Position numbers and translations under genes: made by a program
In this document: one piece after another, positions 12,457 through 20,184 of the stretch
Position numbering within the stretch: position 1 is the first letter of the stretch
Layout of the letters: the number at the start of each line of letters is the position of its first letter
Notes under the pieces: generated by a model
Seen by the model: the letters and a program-made list of their open reading frames with translations, nothing else
The model's database searches: none
What the model was told of the DNA's origin: nothing
From: a virus
Strand: one strand, 5' to 3'
IMG/VR virus record: IMGVR_UViG_3300033182_000151
Span: 1-21,960 of that record
Length of the DNA: 21,960 nucleotides

Positions 12457-14067
12457 ATGAATATCGAAGGGACAGGCTACGTTGCCAAGCGTTACCAGCA
12501 ATTACTTGCTGAACGTGACCCCTTCCTTCAAAGAGCTAGAGACGCTGCGGAATTAACCATTCCCTATATCATGCCCCCTGAGGGTCACGGTGCTTCAACA
12601 CTGTATAAAACCCCATTCCAAGGCATTGGCGCACGGGGTGTTAATAACCTAGCGTCTAAACTCTTACTTTCTCTCCTACCCCCAAACTCCCCATTCTTCC
12701 GTTTGATGATTGATGACTTTGAGTTAGCCAATCTCGGAGATGCGGGGCGTGGTGCGGTAGAAGAAGCTCTTAGCAGGATTGAACGTGCAGCCCTTCAAGA
12801 AATTGAGGCGCAAGCCGTCAGGGTTCCAGTATTTGAGGCACTAAAACAACTTATTGTTACGGGTAACGCACTCATCTACCTACCTAAGAAAGAAGGTATG
12901 AAGGTGTTTCGCTTAGACCGCTTTGCGGTTCAGCGGGACTCAATGGGTAACGTACTAGAAGTAATTACTAAAGAAACAGTAGCACCTACAATGCTTCCAG
13001 AGTCCGTACAGGAAATGCTGGAGAAAGGTGAAAATACTGAACACACTTCATTCAGAAATTTAGACCTGTACACTTATGTTTGCCGCAAAGGTAAGAAATG
13101 GGAAGTGTATCAGGAAGTACAAGGTATTGAAGTACCTAACAGTCGTGGCTCCTACGCTCTCGACAAAACCCCATTCATCCCCCTTCGCTTCTCCCGTATT
13201 GATGGTGAAGCGTATGGTCGTGGTTTCGTAGAAGAATACCTTGGCGACCTAAAATCACTTGAGTCATTAACTCAAGCTATTGTTGAAGGTAGTGCAGCTT
13301 CCGCTAAAGTACTTTTCCTTGTTCGTCCTAACGGTACCACCAAGGCTCGTGCGTTAGCTGAGTCACCTAATGGTGCTATCGTCAACGGCGATGCAAATGA
13401 TGTCACTACTCTCCAAGTCCAGAAAGGCGGAGATTTTAGTGTGGCTCTTCAGTCTGTTCAGTCTATCACAGAGCGTCTGTCGTTTGCTTTCCTACTTAAT
13501 AGCTCGGTGCAACGCCAAGCAGAACGTGTGACCGCTGAAGAAGTGCGTTACATGGCACAAGAATTGGAATCTGCGTTAGGTGGTGTTTACTCCATCCTGT
13601 CCCAGGAATTCCAGTTGCCGCTTATTAACCTGTTACTCTATCGCATGGAGTCAGCAGGTAAGATGCCTAAGATGCCAAAAGACAGCATCAAGCCTACCAT
13701 TGTTACAGGTATGGAAGCTTTAGGGCGTGGGCAGGATTTGAATAAGCTGGCTCAATTCTTACAATACTTACAACCGTTGGGTGCTGAGTTAATTCAGCGT
13801 GAACTCAATGTAGGTGATTACATTGACCGTCTTGGTGCCTCTCTGGGAATTGATACTCAAGGCTTGATTAAGTCTGAGGAGCAAAAGGCACAAGAAGCTA
13901 ATGAAGCCGAACAAAGTCAGAAAGACATGATGCAGCAGGGCGTAATGGCTGATGTTGCATCTAAAGCCGCACCTCAAATGGTGAAAGGTGCTTATGACCA
14001 AATGGCTCAAGGCAATGTAGACCCTGAAATGATACAACAAGCTATGGCTGCTATGCAGCAACAATAG
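12457..14067 (+). CDS. Portal / head-tail connector protein (T7 gp8-like)
   Basis: The 536-residue product has the same length as T7 gp8. The dodecameric ring occupies one capsid vertex, through which DNA is packaged and ejected and to which the tail binds. Residues 56-69 contain GIGARGVNNLASKL, the family hallmark (T7 VGARGLNNLASKL), preceded by an ERDPFLQRARDAAELTIPY segment. The C-terminus is rich in Gln, Met and Ala (AMAAMQQQ), as in other T7-like portals. AAAGGGA lies about eight bases before ATG 12457. It follows the tail assembly gene and precedes the scaffold gene. Confidence 0.95.
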   Translation: MNIEGTGYVAKRYQQLLAERDPFLQRARDAAELTIPYIMPPEGHGASTLYKTPFQGIGARGVNNLASKLLLSLLPPNSPFFRLMIDDFELANLGDAGRGAVEEALSRIERAALQEIEAQAVRVPVFEALKQLIVTGNALIYLPKKEGMKVFRLDRFAVQRDSMGNVLEVITKETVAPTMLPESVQEMLEKGENTEHTSFRNLDLYTYVCRKGKKWEVYQEVQGIEVPNSRGSYALDKTPFIPLRFSRIDGEAYGRGFVEEYLGDLKSLESLTQAIVEGSAASAKVLFLVRPNGTTKARALAESPNGAIVNGDANDVTTLQVQKGGDFSVALQSVQSITERLSFAFLLNSSVQRQAERVTAEEVRYMAQELESALGGVYSILSQEFQLPLINLLLYRMESAGKMPKMPKDSIKPTIVTGMEALGRGQDLNKLAQFLQYLQPLGAELIQRELNVGDYIDRLGASLGIDTQGLIKSEEQKAQEANEAEQSQKDMMQQGVMADVASKAAPQMVKGAYDQMAQGNVDPEMIQQAMAAMQQQ

Positions 14068-14076
14068 GACTTATAA

Positions 14077-14904
14077 ATGGCAGAGACATTGAACTCATAT
14101 GAGGAAACTTCTCAGACGGGTGGTGATGCACAACAAGCCCATGACCAAGCTATGCTTGCAAAAGCAGAACAGCTTGAAGCGGCTAACAGTGGTGAACGCC
14201 CCGAGTGGTTGCCCTCAAAGTTTGATTCTCCAGAAGCAATGGCTCAGGCTTACGCCGCATTAGAGCGTAAGCTTGGGTCTTCCTCTGAGGAACAAACACA
14301 AGAAACTAACTACCAAGCTGAAGAAGCTGACGCAGACACTGACTCCGTTGAGGAGATGGAGAGTCGTGCTGAACAGCAGACTAGCGAAGTAGAAAAAGCA
14401 CTGGATGCAGCGGGTCTCGACTTTAGCACATTCCAAGATGAATACGCAGAAACAGGCGGTCTTTCTGAAGAGGCTTATGATGCTCTTTCAGAAGCAGGCT
14501 TTCCGAAATCTTTGGTGGATTCATGGATTGCAGGTCAAGAAGCCCTTGCAGCTTCTGTACAATCCTCAGTTTACAACATGGTAGGCGGACAAGACGCTTA
14601 TGTTGAAATGGTAGGATGGGCAGCAGATAACCTGCCACAATCTGAAATCAACGCATTTAATGCGAATGTTGAATCAGGAGACGCAGCACTGACACAGTTT
14701 GCGGTGCAAGGTCTTTACGCTAGGTATCGTTCTGAGAGAACTACTGAGCCTACCTTAATCCAAGGTGAGGCAAGTAACAATCAGGGCGGGGCATTTAATT
14801 CCGTTGCAGAACTTACCGCAGCGATGCGTGACCCCAGATACCACAAAGACCCCGCTTATCGTCAGTCCGTATCAGAAAAACTGGCACGGTCTAACGTGTT
14901 CTAA
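14077..14904 (+). CDS. Capsid assembly scaffolding protein (T7 gp9-like)
   Basis: The 275-residue product (T7 gp9 about 307) is very acidic and Gln/Ala/Glu-rich, with low complexity between residues 1 and 110. RPEWLPSKFDSPEAMAQAYAALERKL is a motif typical of podovirus scaffolds; it is split here in prose as RPEWLPSKF followed by a PEAMAQAY helix. The C-terminal LTAAMRDPRYHKDPAYR segment resembles the conserved scaffold end that contacts the coat. Scaffold directs procapsid assembly and leaves before maturation. AGGA is at 14067-14070. The position between portal and capsid genes confirms the role. A terminator hairpin follows the stop codon. Confidence 0.93.
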   Translation: MAETLNSYEETSQTGGDAQQAHDQAMLAKAEQLEAANSGERPEWLPSKFDSPEAMAQAYAALERKLGSSSEEQTQETNYQAEEADADTDSVEEMESRAEQQTSEVEKALDAAGLDFSTFQDEYAETGGLSEEAYDALSEAGFPKSLVDSWIAGQEALAASVQSSVYNMVGGQDAYVEMVGWAADNLPQSEINAFNANVESGDAALTQFAVQGLYARYRSERTTEPTLIQGEASNNQGGAFNSVAELTAAMRDPRYHKDPAYRQSVSEKLARSNVF

Positions 14905-14920
14905 CTCTGTCTCCTTTGTG

Positions 14921-14949
14921 TTGGGGAGTGAAATACCTCCCCAATTTTT
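14921..14949 (+). terminator. Rho-independent terminator between scaffold and capsid genes
   Basis: TTGGGGAG (14921-14928) pairs perfectly with CTCCCCAA (14937-14944) around an eight-base loop, followed by TTTTT (14945-14949). This is a standard intrinsic terminator. Its place before the capsid gene suggests it limits read-through from upstream while the capsid gene uses its own promoter, or that read-through is partial. Confidence 0.75.
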
Positions 14950-15046
14950 ACGAAGCAAAATACCATTACAAACAATTACCTTTGACCCTCTGCGGAGGAC
15001 AATCTTAGAGAAAGGATGTCATGGATAAGCTGAGTATAAAAGAAAC

Positions 15047-15060
15047 TAAACTCACTATTC
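15047..15060 (+). promoter_or_regulatory. Possible weaker phage promoter before the capsid gene
   Basis: TAAACTCACTAT at 15047-15058 shares ACTCACTAT with the T7 consensus and resembles the TAAAACCCACTACTAT motif with gaps. It lies after a terminator and 22 bases before the capsid ATG, where T7 has a strong late promoter. The G-rich start after the core is missing, so the call is weak. Confidence 0.3.
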
Positions 15061-15080
15061 ATTACTAAAAGGTAAATAAA

Positions 15081-16094
15081 ATGGCATTTCCTACTGACCA
15101 GACCGTGTCACGACTCGGTCAAGTGAACAAGACGGGTGACGCTCGTTCCTTGTTCCTCAAGCTCTATGCTGGTGAAGTATTGACCGCATTTGAAGAACGC
15201 AACGTCTTCATGCCGCTTCACCGTACTCGTACTATCCAGAACGGTAAGAGCGCACAGTTCCCGCTGACTGGTGTTGCAACTGCTAAGTACCACACTCCGG
15301 GTGCTTTGATTCAGGCAGACGCTATCAACCACGGTGAGCGTGTTGTAACCGTTGATGACTTGCTGATTAGCTCTCAGTTCATCGCAAACATCGACGAAGC
15401 AATGAACCACTACGACGTTCGTTCTATCTACTCTAAGGAAGCTGGTTACGCTTTGGCTAACACCGCTGACAAGAACATCGCTCGTATCATTGCTAAGGCT
15501 GCTGCTATCGACACCGCTGCTAAGGCTGCTACCGCTTTCGGTGCTTCCTTCGCTGACGAAGTTTATACCAGCAACATCACTATCGGTACAACTGCGGCTC
15601 ACGCTACAGAAGGTGCTAAGATTGTTGCCGCTATCTACGACGCTCTGGAAGAGTTCGATAAGAAAGACATTACTGGCGACAAGGTGTGCGTATTGCCGCC
15701 TGCTCAGTACTATGCACTTCTGAACGCTACTGACGTTACTTCAGCCACTTGGTTGAACAAGGACATCGGTGGTTCTGGTTCAGTATCTGCTGGCGTTGTT
15801 CCGCAGGTTGGTGGTGTTCGCATTCTGATGTCGAACCACATCCCGCAGACTGACGAATCTACTACTGGTCTGACTCCTGACCCAACCTCTCGTGCCGGTG
15901 CTTATAAGGCTAACTACGCTAAGGTTCGTGGTCTCATCTTCACTCAGGACGCTGCTGCTACTGTTAAGCTGCTCGACCTCGGTGTTGAGTCTGAGTACCA
16001 GATTGACCGTCAGGGTACCCTCATGGTGGCTAAGTACGCTATGGGTCACAACATCCTGCGCCCAGGCTGTGCAATCTCACTGAACGCAGTATAA
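15081..16094 (+). CDS. Major capsid protein (T7 gp10-like)
   Basis: The 337-residue coat protein (T7 gp10A 345) has the HK97-type podovirus pattern. LFLKLYAGEVLTAFEERNV (24-42) matches T7 LFLKVFGGEVLTAF. GKSAQFP is at 55-61 and EAMNHYDVRS at 106-115 (T7 DAMNHYDVRS). Codons are strongly biased to GCT, CGT, GGT and AAC, consistent with very high expression. AAGG at 15069-15072 precedes ATG 15081. A terminator follows the stop. No slippery site for a T7-like 10B frameshift product was seen near the end. Confidence 0.96.
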   Translation: MAFPTDQTVSRLGQVNKTGDARSLFLKLYAGEVLTAFEERNVFMPLHRTRTIQNGKSAQFPLTGVATAKYHTPGALIQADAINHGERVVTVDDLLISSQFIANIDEAMNHYDVRSIYSKEAGYALANTADKNIARIIAKAAAIDTAAKAATAFGASFADEVYTSNITIGTTAAHATEGAKIVAAIYDALEEFDKKDITGDKVCVLPPAQYYALLNATDVTSATWLNKDIGGSGSVSAGVVPQVGGVRILMSNHIPQTDESTTGLTPDPTSRAGAYKANYAKVRGLIFTQDAAATVKLLDLGVESEYQIDRQGTLMVAKYAMGHNILRPGCAISLNAV

Positions 16095-16105
16095 GCGTTA
16101 ATAAT

Positions 16106-16140
16106 AAGGGGGACTCTTTAATTAGGGTCTCCCTTTTTTT
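16106..16140 (+). terminator. Rho-independent terminator after the capsid gene
   Basis: AAGGGGGACTC (16106-16116) pairs with GGGTCTCCCTT (16125-16135), with two G-U pairs, around the loop TTTAATTA, followed by seven T (to 16140 with the stem end). T7 has its major phage terminator at the same place, directly after gene 10, where it limits but does not abolish tail gene expression. Confidence 0.88.
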
Positions 16141-16165
16141 GCGTAGCGAACAATAGGAAAGTATT

Positions 16166-16759
16166 ATGACACCCAACAGCACTTTAGAAGCTGTCAACAT
16201 CATGCTGTCCTCGATTGGTGAAGCACCTGTCAACCGTTTATCTTCGGGTCTAGTAGAGGCTGAAACTGCTGAGACATTACTCAAGCAAACAAGCCGTTCT
16301 GTACAAGCAGAGGGTTGGCACTTTAATAGAGAAACCGATGTAGAAATTGCACCTAATTTAGCAGGTGAAATTGTATTGGCTTCTAACACCATTCGTGCCG
16401 ACATGATGCAAAACTCTTCAAACACCAACTTTGACTTGGTTCAACGTGGTGGGAAGATGTACGACAGACAAAACCACACGTTTAAGGTTAATTCTTCAGT
16501 AAAACTTGATGTGGTTTACGAACTAGATTTTGAAAACCTACCTGCCGTAGCCCGTCGCTACATCACTGTAAAGGCAGCTAGGGTTCTACAGGATTATGTG
16601 GTGGGTTCTCCCGATATGCACACCATCCTTCGTGAAGATGAGATGGCGGCTCTCATTGAACTCAAAGATTTTGAAAACGAAACGTCGGACTACAACATTG
16701 GTGACAACTATGATGTCTACCGTGTGATTGACCGTATCGGAACGAAGAGGGTTTACTAA
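16166..16759 (+). CDS. Tail tubular protein A (T7 gp11-like)
   Basis: The 197-residue product has nearly the same length as T7 gp11 (196). It forms the adaptor ring under the portal. The N-terminal LEAVNIMLSSIGEAPVNRL matches T7 LSAVNDILASIGEPPVSTL. The middle holds EGWHFNRE (T7 RGWTFNIE), then RGGKMYDR, and RRYITVKAAR in place of T7 YWIVTKASR. AGGAA lies seven bases before ATG 16166. Its TAA overlaps the ATG of the tail tube B gene. It is the first gene after the main terminator, so its transcription depends on read-through. Confidence 0.95.
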   Translation: MTPNSTLEAVNIMLSSIGEAPVNRLSSGLVEAETAETLLKQTSRSVQAEGWHFNRETDVEIAPNLAGEIVLASNTIRADMMQNSSNTNFDLVQRGGKMYDRQNHTFKVNSSVKLDVVYELDFENLPAVARRYITVKAARVLQDYVVGSPDMHTILREDEMAALIELKDFENETSDYNIGDNYDVYRVIDRIGTKRVY

Positions 16760-19134
16760 TGCCGTTAGTTAGTGGGTCAATCCCAAACCTCATCAACGGT
16801 GTGTCTCAACAGCCTCCCTCGCTGCGTTTGAAAACACAAGCTGAATTACAAGAGAATGCTGTATCGTCTGTTGTCAATGGTCTGCTTAAGAGACCCGGCA
16901 CAGAACACTTAAAAATGTTGTCTGGTGTTGGCAAGCCACTGGCAGGTATCACAAACGTAGATAATGCGTTTATCCACGCCATCCGACGTGACGACGATAC
17001 CCTTAACACTCTAGTAGTTACAAACGTAAGTGGTACGGCGTATGTGTACATGTTTGACCGTGACGGTAATGCTTTATCTGTCTCTGGTACCTACACATAC
17101 CTGAATACAGCTACTAACCCAAAAGAGGATTTAGCTGCTGTAACGATTGCGGACTACACTTATATTCTTAACAAGAAACAACAGGTAAGCGTTGGTTCTG
17201 CACTCACTCCCTTGCCTTCTAGCGACCCTAACCGTCGTTACGAAGCCTTGGTGTATGTGAAGCAGGGCGATTACCAAACTACCTACACGCTTAAAGTAAG
17301 ACGTACCGGAGCTGGCTGGTCTAGCCAGTCCTATACCACAGGAAAGTCTACAAATACCGCTGTGTCTGATACTCAGGCGGCGGAAGCGTCTATTAAAACA
17401 GATAACATTGCTACCCAATTGTATGGCATTGGCTTGCCGAGTGGTATCAATAAAACTCGGTACAATAACGTAATCCACATTTACTCAAGCTCTGATTTTG
17501 AGATTGAAGTAGAAGACTCCCGAGGCAATGCTCAACTCCTCGCCTTTAAGGAAGAAGTTACTGACTTCAAATCACTACCTAAAGATGGTGCTGATGGTTT
17601 CCTTATTAAGGTATCAGGAGACAATGACAAGGCTCAGGATGATTACTATGTAAAGCTTAAAGCTGGTACGACAGGTCAGGGTGTATGGAAGGAAACTGTA
17701 AAGCCGGAAATTGCTTACCAGTTTAATGCTTCTACCATGCCTCACCAGATACGTCGAACAGGCGCAACTACCTACCTATTTGAAACAATGTCATGGGCAG
17801 AGCGTAAGGTTGGTGACGATGACTCAAACCCATTCCCAATCTTTGCAGAAGACAACCTCGCCCTGAGTGATATTTTCTTCCACAAGAACCGCTTGGGTCT
17901 TCTTTATGATGAAAACATCATTTTGTCAGAGTCGGGAGAGTTTACTGATTACAACTTCTTCAGACGAACCGTTCTGACGCTTGTTGATAGTGACCCGATT
18001 GACGTAGCAGTATCGAACAACCAAGTTTCTCTTTTGAAACACGCAGTACCTTTCAACGAGTCCCTTATTCTGTTCTCTGGGCAAACCCAGTTTAAGCTGA
18101 ACAGTCTTGACGTGTTGGCTCCTGATACGGTGTCTGTGGACGTAACCACCCAATTTGAGGCGAGCCTGAGGGCAAAACCTGTTGGTGCTGGTCGTTTCGT
18201 CTACTTCCCTGTACGGCGTGGTCGCTGGTCAGGTATCCGTGAGTACTATGTTGACGTAGATACCGAAACCAATGACGCTACAGACATTACTGCACACGTT
18301 CCTCAGTACATCGAGGGAGAAATTGATAAGCTGGGGGCTTCTTCTAACGAGGACACAATTCTGTGTACCACCGAAGAACAACCCAAGACACTTTACGTTT
18401 ATAATTATTATTGGCAGAACAAGGAAAAATTACAGGCTAGCTGGAGCAAGTGGACGTTTGAAGGTAAAATCCTCAACTTTGCTTTCGACAAGTCTGACCT
18501 GTTCATCCTATTCAAATATGATAATGGCGACATCACGCTTGAGCGCATGAACCTGTCTACCGACGATGCTACAACCGAGACTGTTGGGGCATGGTCAGTA
18601 CACCTAGACAGGCGTGTAAAGCTCACCAGCGGCGGAACTACCACTATGCCGTACTCCCATGCCTCTATGGTGTACGTGACGACAGAGGGCGTTCTAACCA
18701 CCGCTGCGAAGGTGTCTACCTTACTAGCTGCTGGTAAGACAATTTACGCAGGTATCCCATTCAATTTCCGTTATGTGTTCTCAGAACAGGTAATGCGTAA
18801 GGATAAGGAACCTATTACAATCAGTCGGTTGCAAATGCGCTCCATAAGCGTAGTTTATAACGACACTGGTTTCTTTAATGCTGTGGTCATCCCTAAGGGG
18901 GCAGTAGACCCAGCTAACCGTAATTCATACATCACAAACTTCTCAGGTAAGACTGTCGGTGGTATCACAACCACTGTTTCGCAACCTGCTATTAGTAATG
19001 GTACCTTCCGTATCAATACTATGGCTAACGCAGAAGGGCTACATGTAGAACTCTACAGTGATTCCCACCTGCCTTGTGCTTTCCAGTCTGCTGAATGGGA
19101 AGGTTTCTATCGTTTAAGGTCAACAAGAATATGA
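16759..19134 (+). CDS. Tail tubular protein B / nozzle (T7 gp12-like)
   Basis: The 791-residue product (T7 gp12 794) forms the tail nozzle through which DNA exits. It begins MPLVSGSIPNLINGVSQQPP, where NGVSQQP is the family signature (T7 KGGISQQP), and VNGLLKRPG follows (T7 TEGLQKRPP). The C-terminal end FYRLRSTRI is also typical, resembling the ends of other T7-like nozzle proteins. The start overlaps the stop of tail tube A, and its own TGA overlaps the ATG of the next gene (ATGA), so translation of all three is chained. Confidence 0.96.
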   Translation: MPLVSGSIPNLINGVSQQPPSLRLKTQAELQENAVSSVVNGLLKRPGTEHLKMLSGVGKPLAGITNVDNAFIHAIRRDDDTLNTLVVTNVSGTAYVYMFDRDGNALSVSGTYTYLNTATNPKEDLAAVTIADYTYILNKKQQVSVGSALTPLPSSDPNRRYEALVYVKQGDYQTTYTLKVRRTGAGWSSQSYTTGKSTNTAVSDTQAAEASIKTDNIATQLYGIGLPSGINKTRYNNVIHIYSSSDFEIEVEDSRGNAQLLAFKEEVTDFKSLPKDGADGFLIKVSGDNDKAQDDYYVKLKAGTTGQGVWKETVKPEIAYQFNASTMPHQIRRTGATTYLFETMSWAERKVGDDDSNPFPIFAEDNLALSDIFFHKNRLGLLYDENIILSESGEFTDYNFFRRTVLTLVDSDPIDVAVSNNQVSLLKHAVPFNESLILFSGQTQFKLNSLDVLAPDTVSVDVTTQFEASLRAKPVGAGRFVYFPVRRGRWSGIREYYVDVDTETNDATDITAHVPQYIEGEIDKLGASSNEDTILCTTEEQPKTLYVYNYYWQNKEKLQASWSKWTFEGKILNFAFDKSDLFILFKYDNGDITLERMNLSTDDATTETVGAWSVHLDRRVKLTSGGTTTMPYSHASMVYVTTEGVLTTAAKVSTLLAAGKTIYAGIPFNFRYVFSEQVMRKDKEPITISRLQMRSISVVYNDTGFFNAVVIPKGAVDPANRNSYITNFSGKTVGGITTTVSQPAISNGTFRINTMANAEGLHVELYSDSHLPCAFQSAEWEGFYRLRSTRI

Positions 19135-19598
19135 CAGCGAGTTTTCGGCATACTAAGCCCGAGGACATTCCTGTACTTGCTGAGAACCTAAGAAAAGCTG
19201 ACATCGAAGAATTAGCAGCCTCAACAGGATTAGAACCTGAGGTTGCTCTTCGCATGTCTGTAGAGGTCTCCGAGGAAGCCAACACAATTGTACTGGATGA
19301 CGGTACAGTGGTTGGCATCTTCGGAATATCTCATATTTCAGAACATGTCGGCTGTCCTTGGCTAGTGGGTTCAGATTTAATTAGCGACATAAGAACACCG
19401 TTCTTACGTGGCTCAAAGGCTTGGATTGAAGAAAAACAATCCGAGTATCCAATCTTAACTAACTTTGTACACACTAAGAATGAAACAGCCATTCAGTGGC
19501 TAAGGTTTCTCGGGTTCCAATTCATTCGCCTAATTGAAAAACATGGGGTTGGAAAAGAACCCTTTTACGAATTCGTGAGGATACAAAAAAATGTGTGA
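19131..19598 (+). CDS. Internal virion protein A (T7 gp13-like, GNAT-type fold)
   Basis: The 155-residue product (T7 gp13 138) starts MTASFRHTKPEDIPVLAENL, like T7 MTIRPTKSTDFEVF. The motif TNFVHTKNETAIQWLRFLGF (residues about 123-142) matches T7 VWVGNTSHIRFLKTIGA and looks like the acetyl-CoA-binding end of GNAT acetyltransferases. T7 gp13 is needed for assembly of the internal virion core. Whether this protein acetylates anything is unknown. ATG 19131 overlaps the stop of the tail tube B gene; the frame extends upstream to 19095 inside that gene, without support. The end overlaps the gp14-like gene by eight bases. Confidence 0.85.
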   Translation: MTASFRHTKPEDIPVLAENLRKADIEELAASTGLEPEVALRMSVEVSEEANTIVLDDGTVVGIFGISHISEHVGCPWLVGSDLISDIRTPFLRGSKAWIEEKQSEYPILTNFVHTKNETAIQWLRFLGFQFIRLIEKHGVGKEPFYEFVRIQKNV

Positions 19599-20181
19599 CC
19601 CTATTTCAGCGGCTCTCTTAGCTGTTGGTCAGGGTGTCATGCAGTACCAAAGTGATAAAGACCAGTCAGCATACTCAAATAGGCTGGCTGATGCCCGCAA
19701 CGAAGCGGCACAAAAGACTTTTGAAGATACCACCCGTGTAGCTAATGCACGACAAGACCAAGAGCAACAGAACCAAGCTGCCAAGAAGATGCAGAACTTA
19801 GTCGCCTTTATGGAAAACATAGGGGAGGCTCAAGTGGCTCAGGATGCTCGTGGTATTACAGGTGGGCGTACTGCTGAGTTTGACTTGCTCCAGCGTGAGG
19901 CTGACTTGTTGAACGCTGACACTCAAGTCAACCGCCAAATTGATGCCATCCAAACAGCTTTTGCTTTTGAGCGTGAAGGTTTCAGTTCTCAACTTCAGAA
20001 CCGCCTGATGAATAACAATGCCCAGCGCATTCCTAAACCGTCTCTTGGACGAGCTATTGTGACTACCGCAATGAATGCTGGTATGTCCTACGCAATGGCT
20101 AACTCAGGCACGGGGGCGAAAGGTAAGGGAGCTTCTTTCTCAGATAATATGGCAAATTTCAAACAAACTTGGAGTTTCTAA
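19591..20181 (+). CDS. Internal virion protein B (T7 gp14-like)
   Basis: The 196-residue product has exactly the length of T7 gp14 and starts MCDPISAALLAVGQGVMQY, parallel to T7 MCWAAAIPIAISGAQ. Helical, Gln/Ala-rich segments follow (ARQDQEQQNQAAKKMQNL), then RGITGGRTAEFDLLQREAD and a C-terminal Ala/Gly stretch that could insert in a membrane. T7 gp14 is ejected into the outer membrane and forms part of the DNA translocation channel. GAGGA at 19577-19581 precedes ATG 19591. The gene order gp13, gp14, gp15 is as in T7. Confidence 0.9.
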   Translation: MCDPISAALLAVGQGVMQYQSDKDQSAYSNRLADARNEAAQKTFEDTTRVANARQDQEQQNQAAKKMQNLVAFMENIGEAQVAQDARGITGGRTAEFDLLQREADLLNADTQVNRQIDAIQTAFAFEREGFSSQLQNRLMNNNAQRIPKPSLGRAIVTTAMNAGMSYAMANSGTGAKGKGASFSDNMANFKQTWSF

Positions 20182-20184
20182 CAA

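Noticed and set aside
16060-16110. Frameshift product of the capsid gene as in T7 10B
   Set aside because: No slippery heptamer was seen near the capsid stop codon, and the shifted frames end quickly near the terminator.
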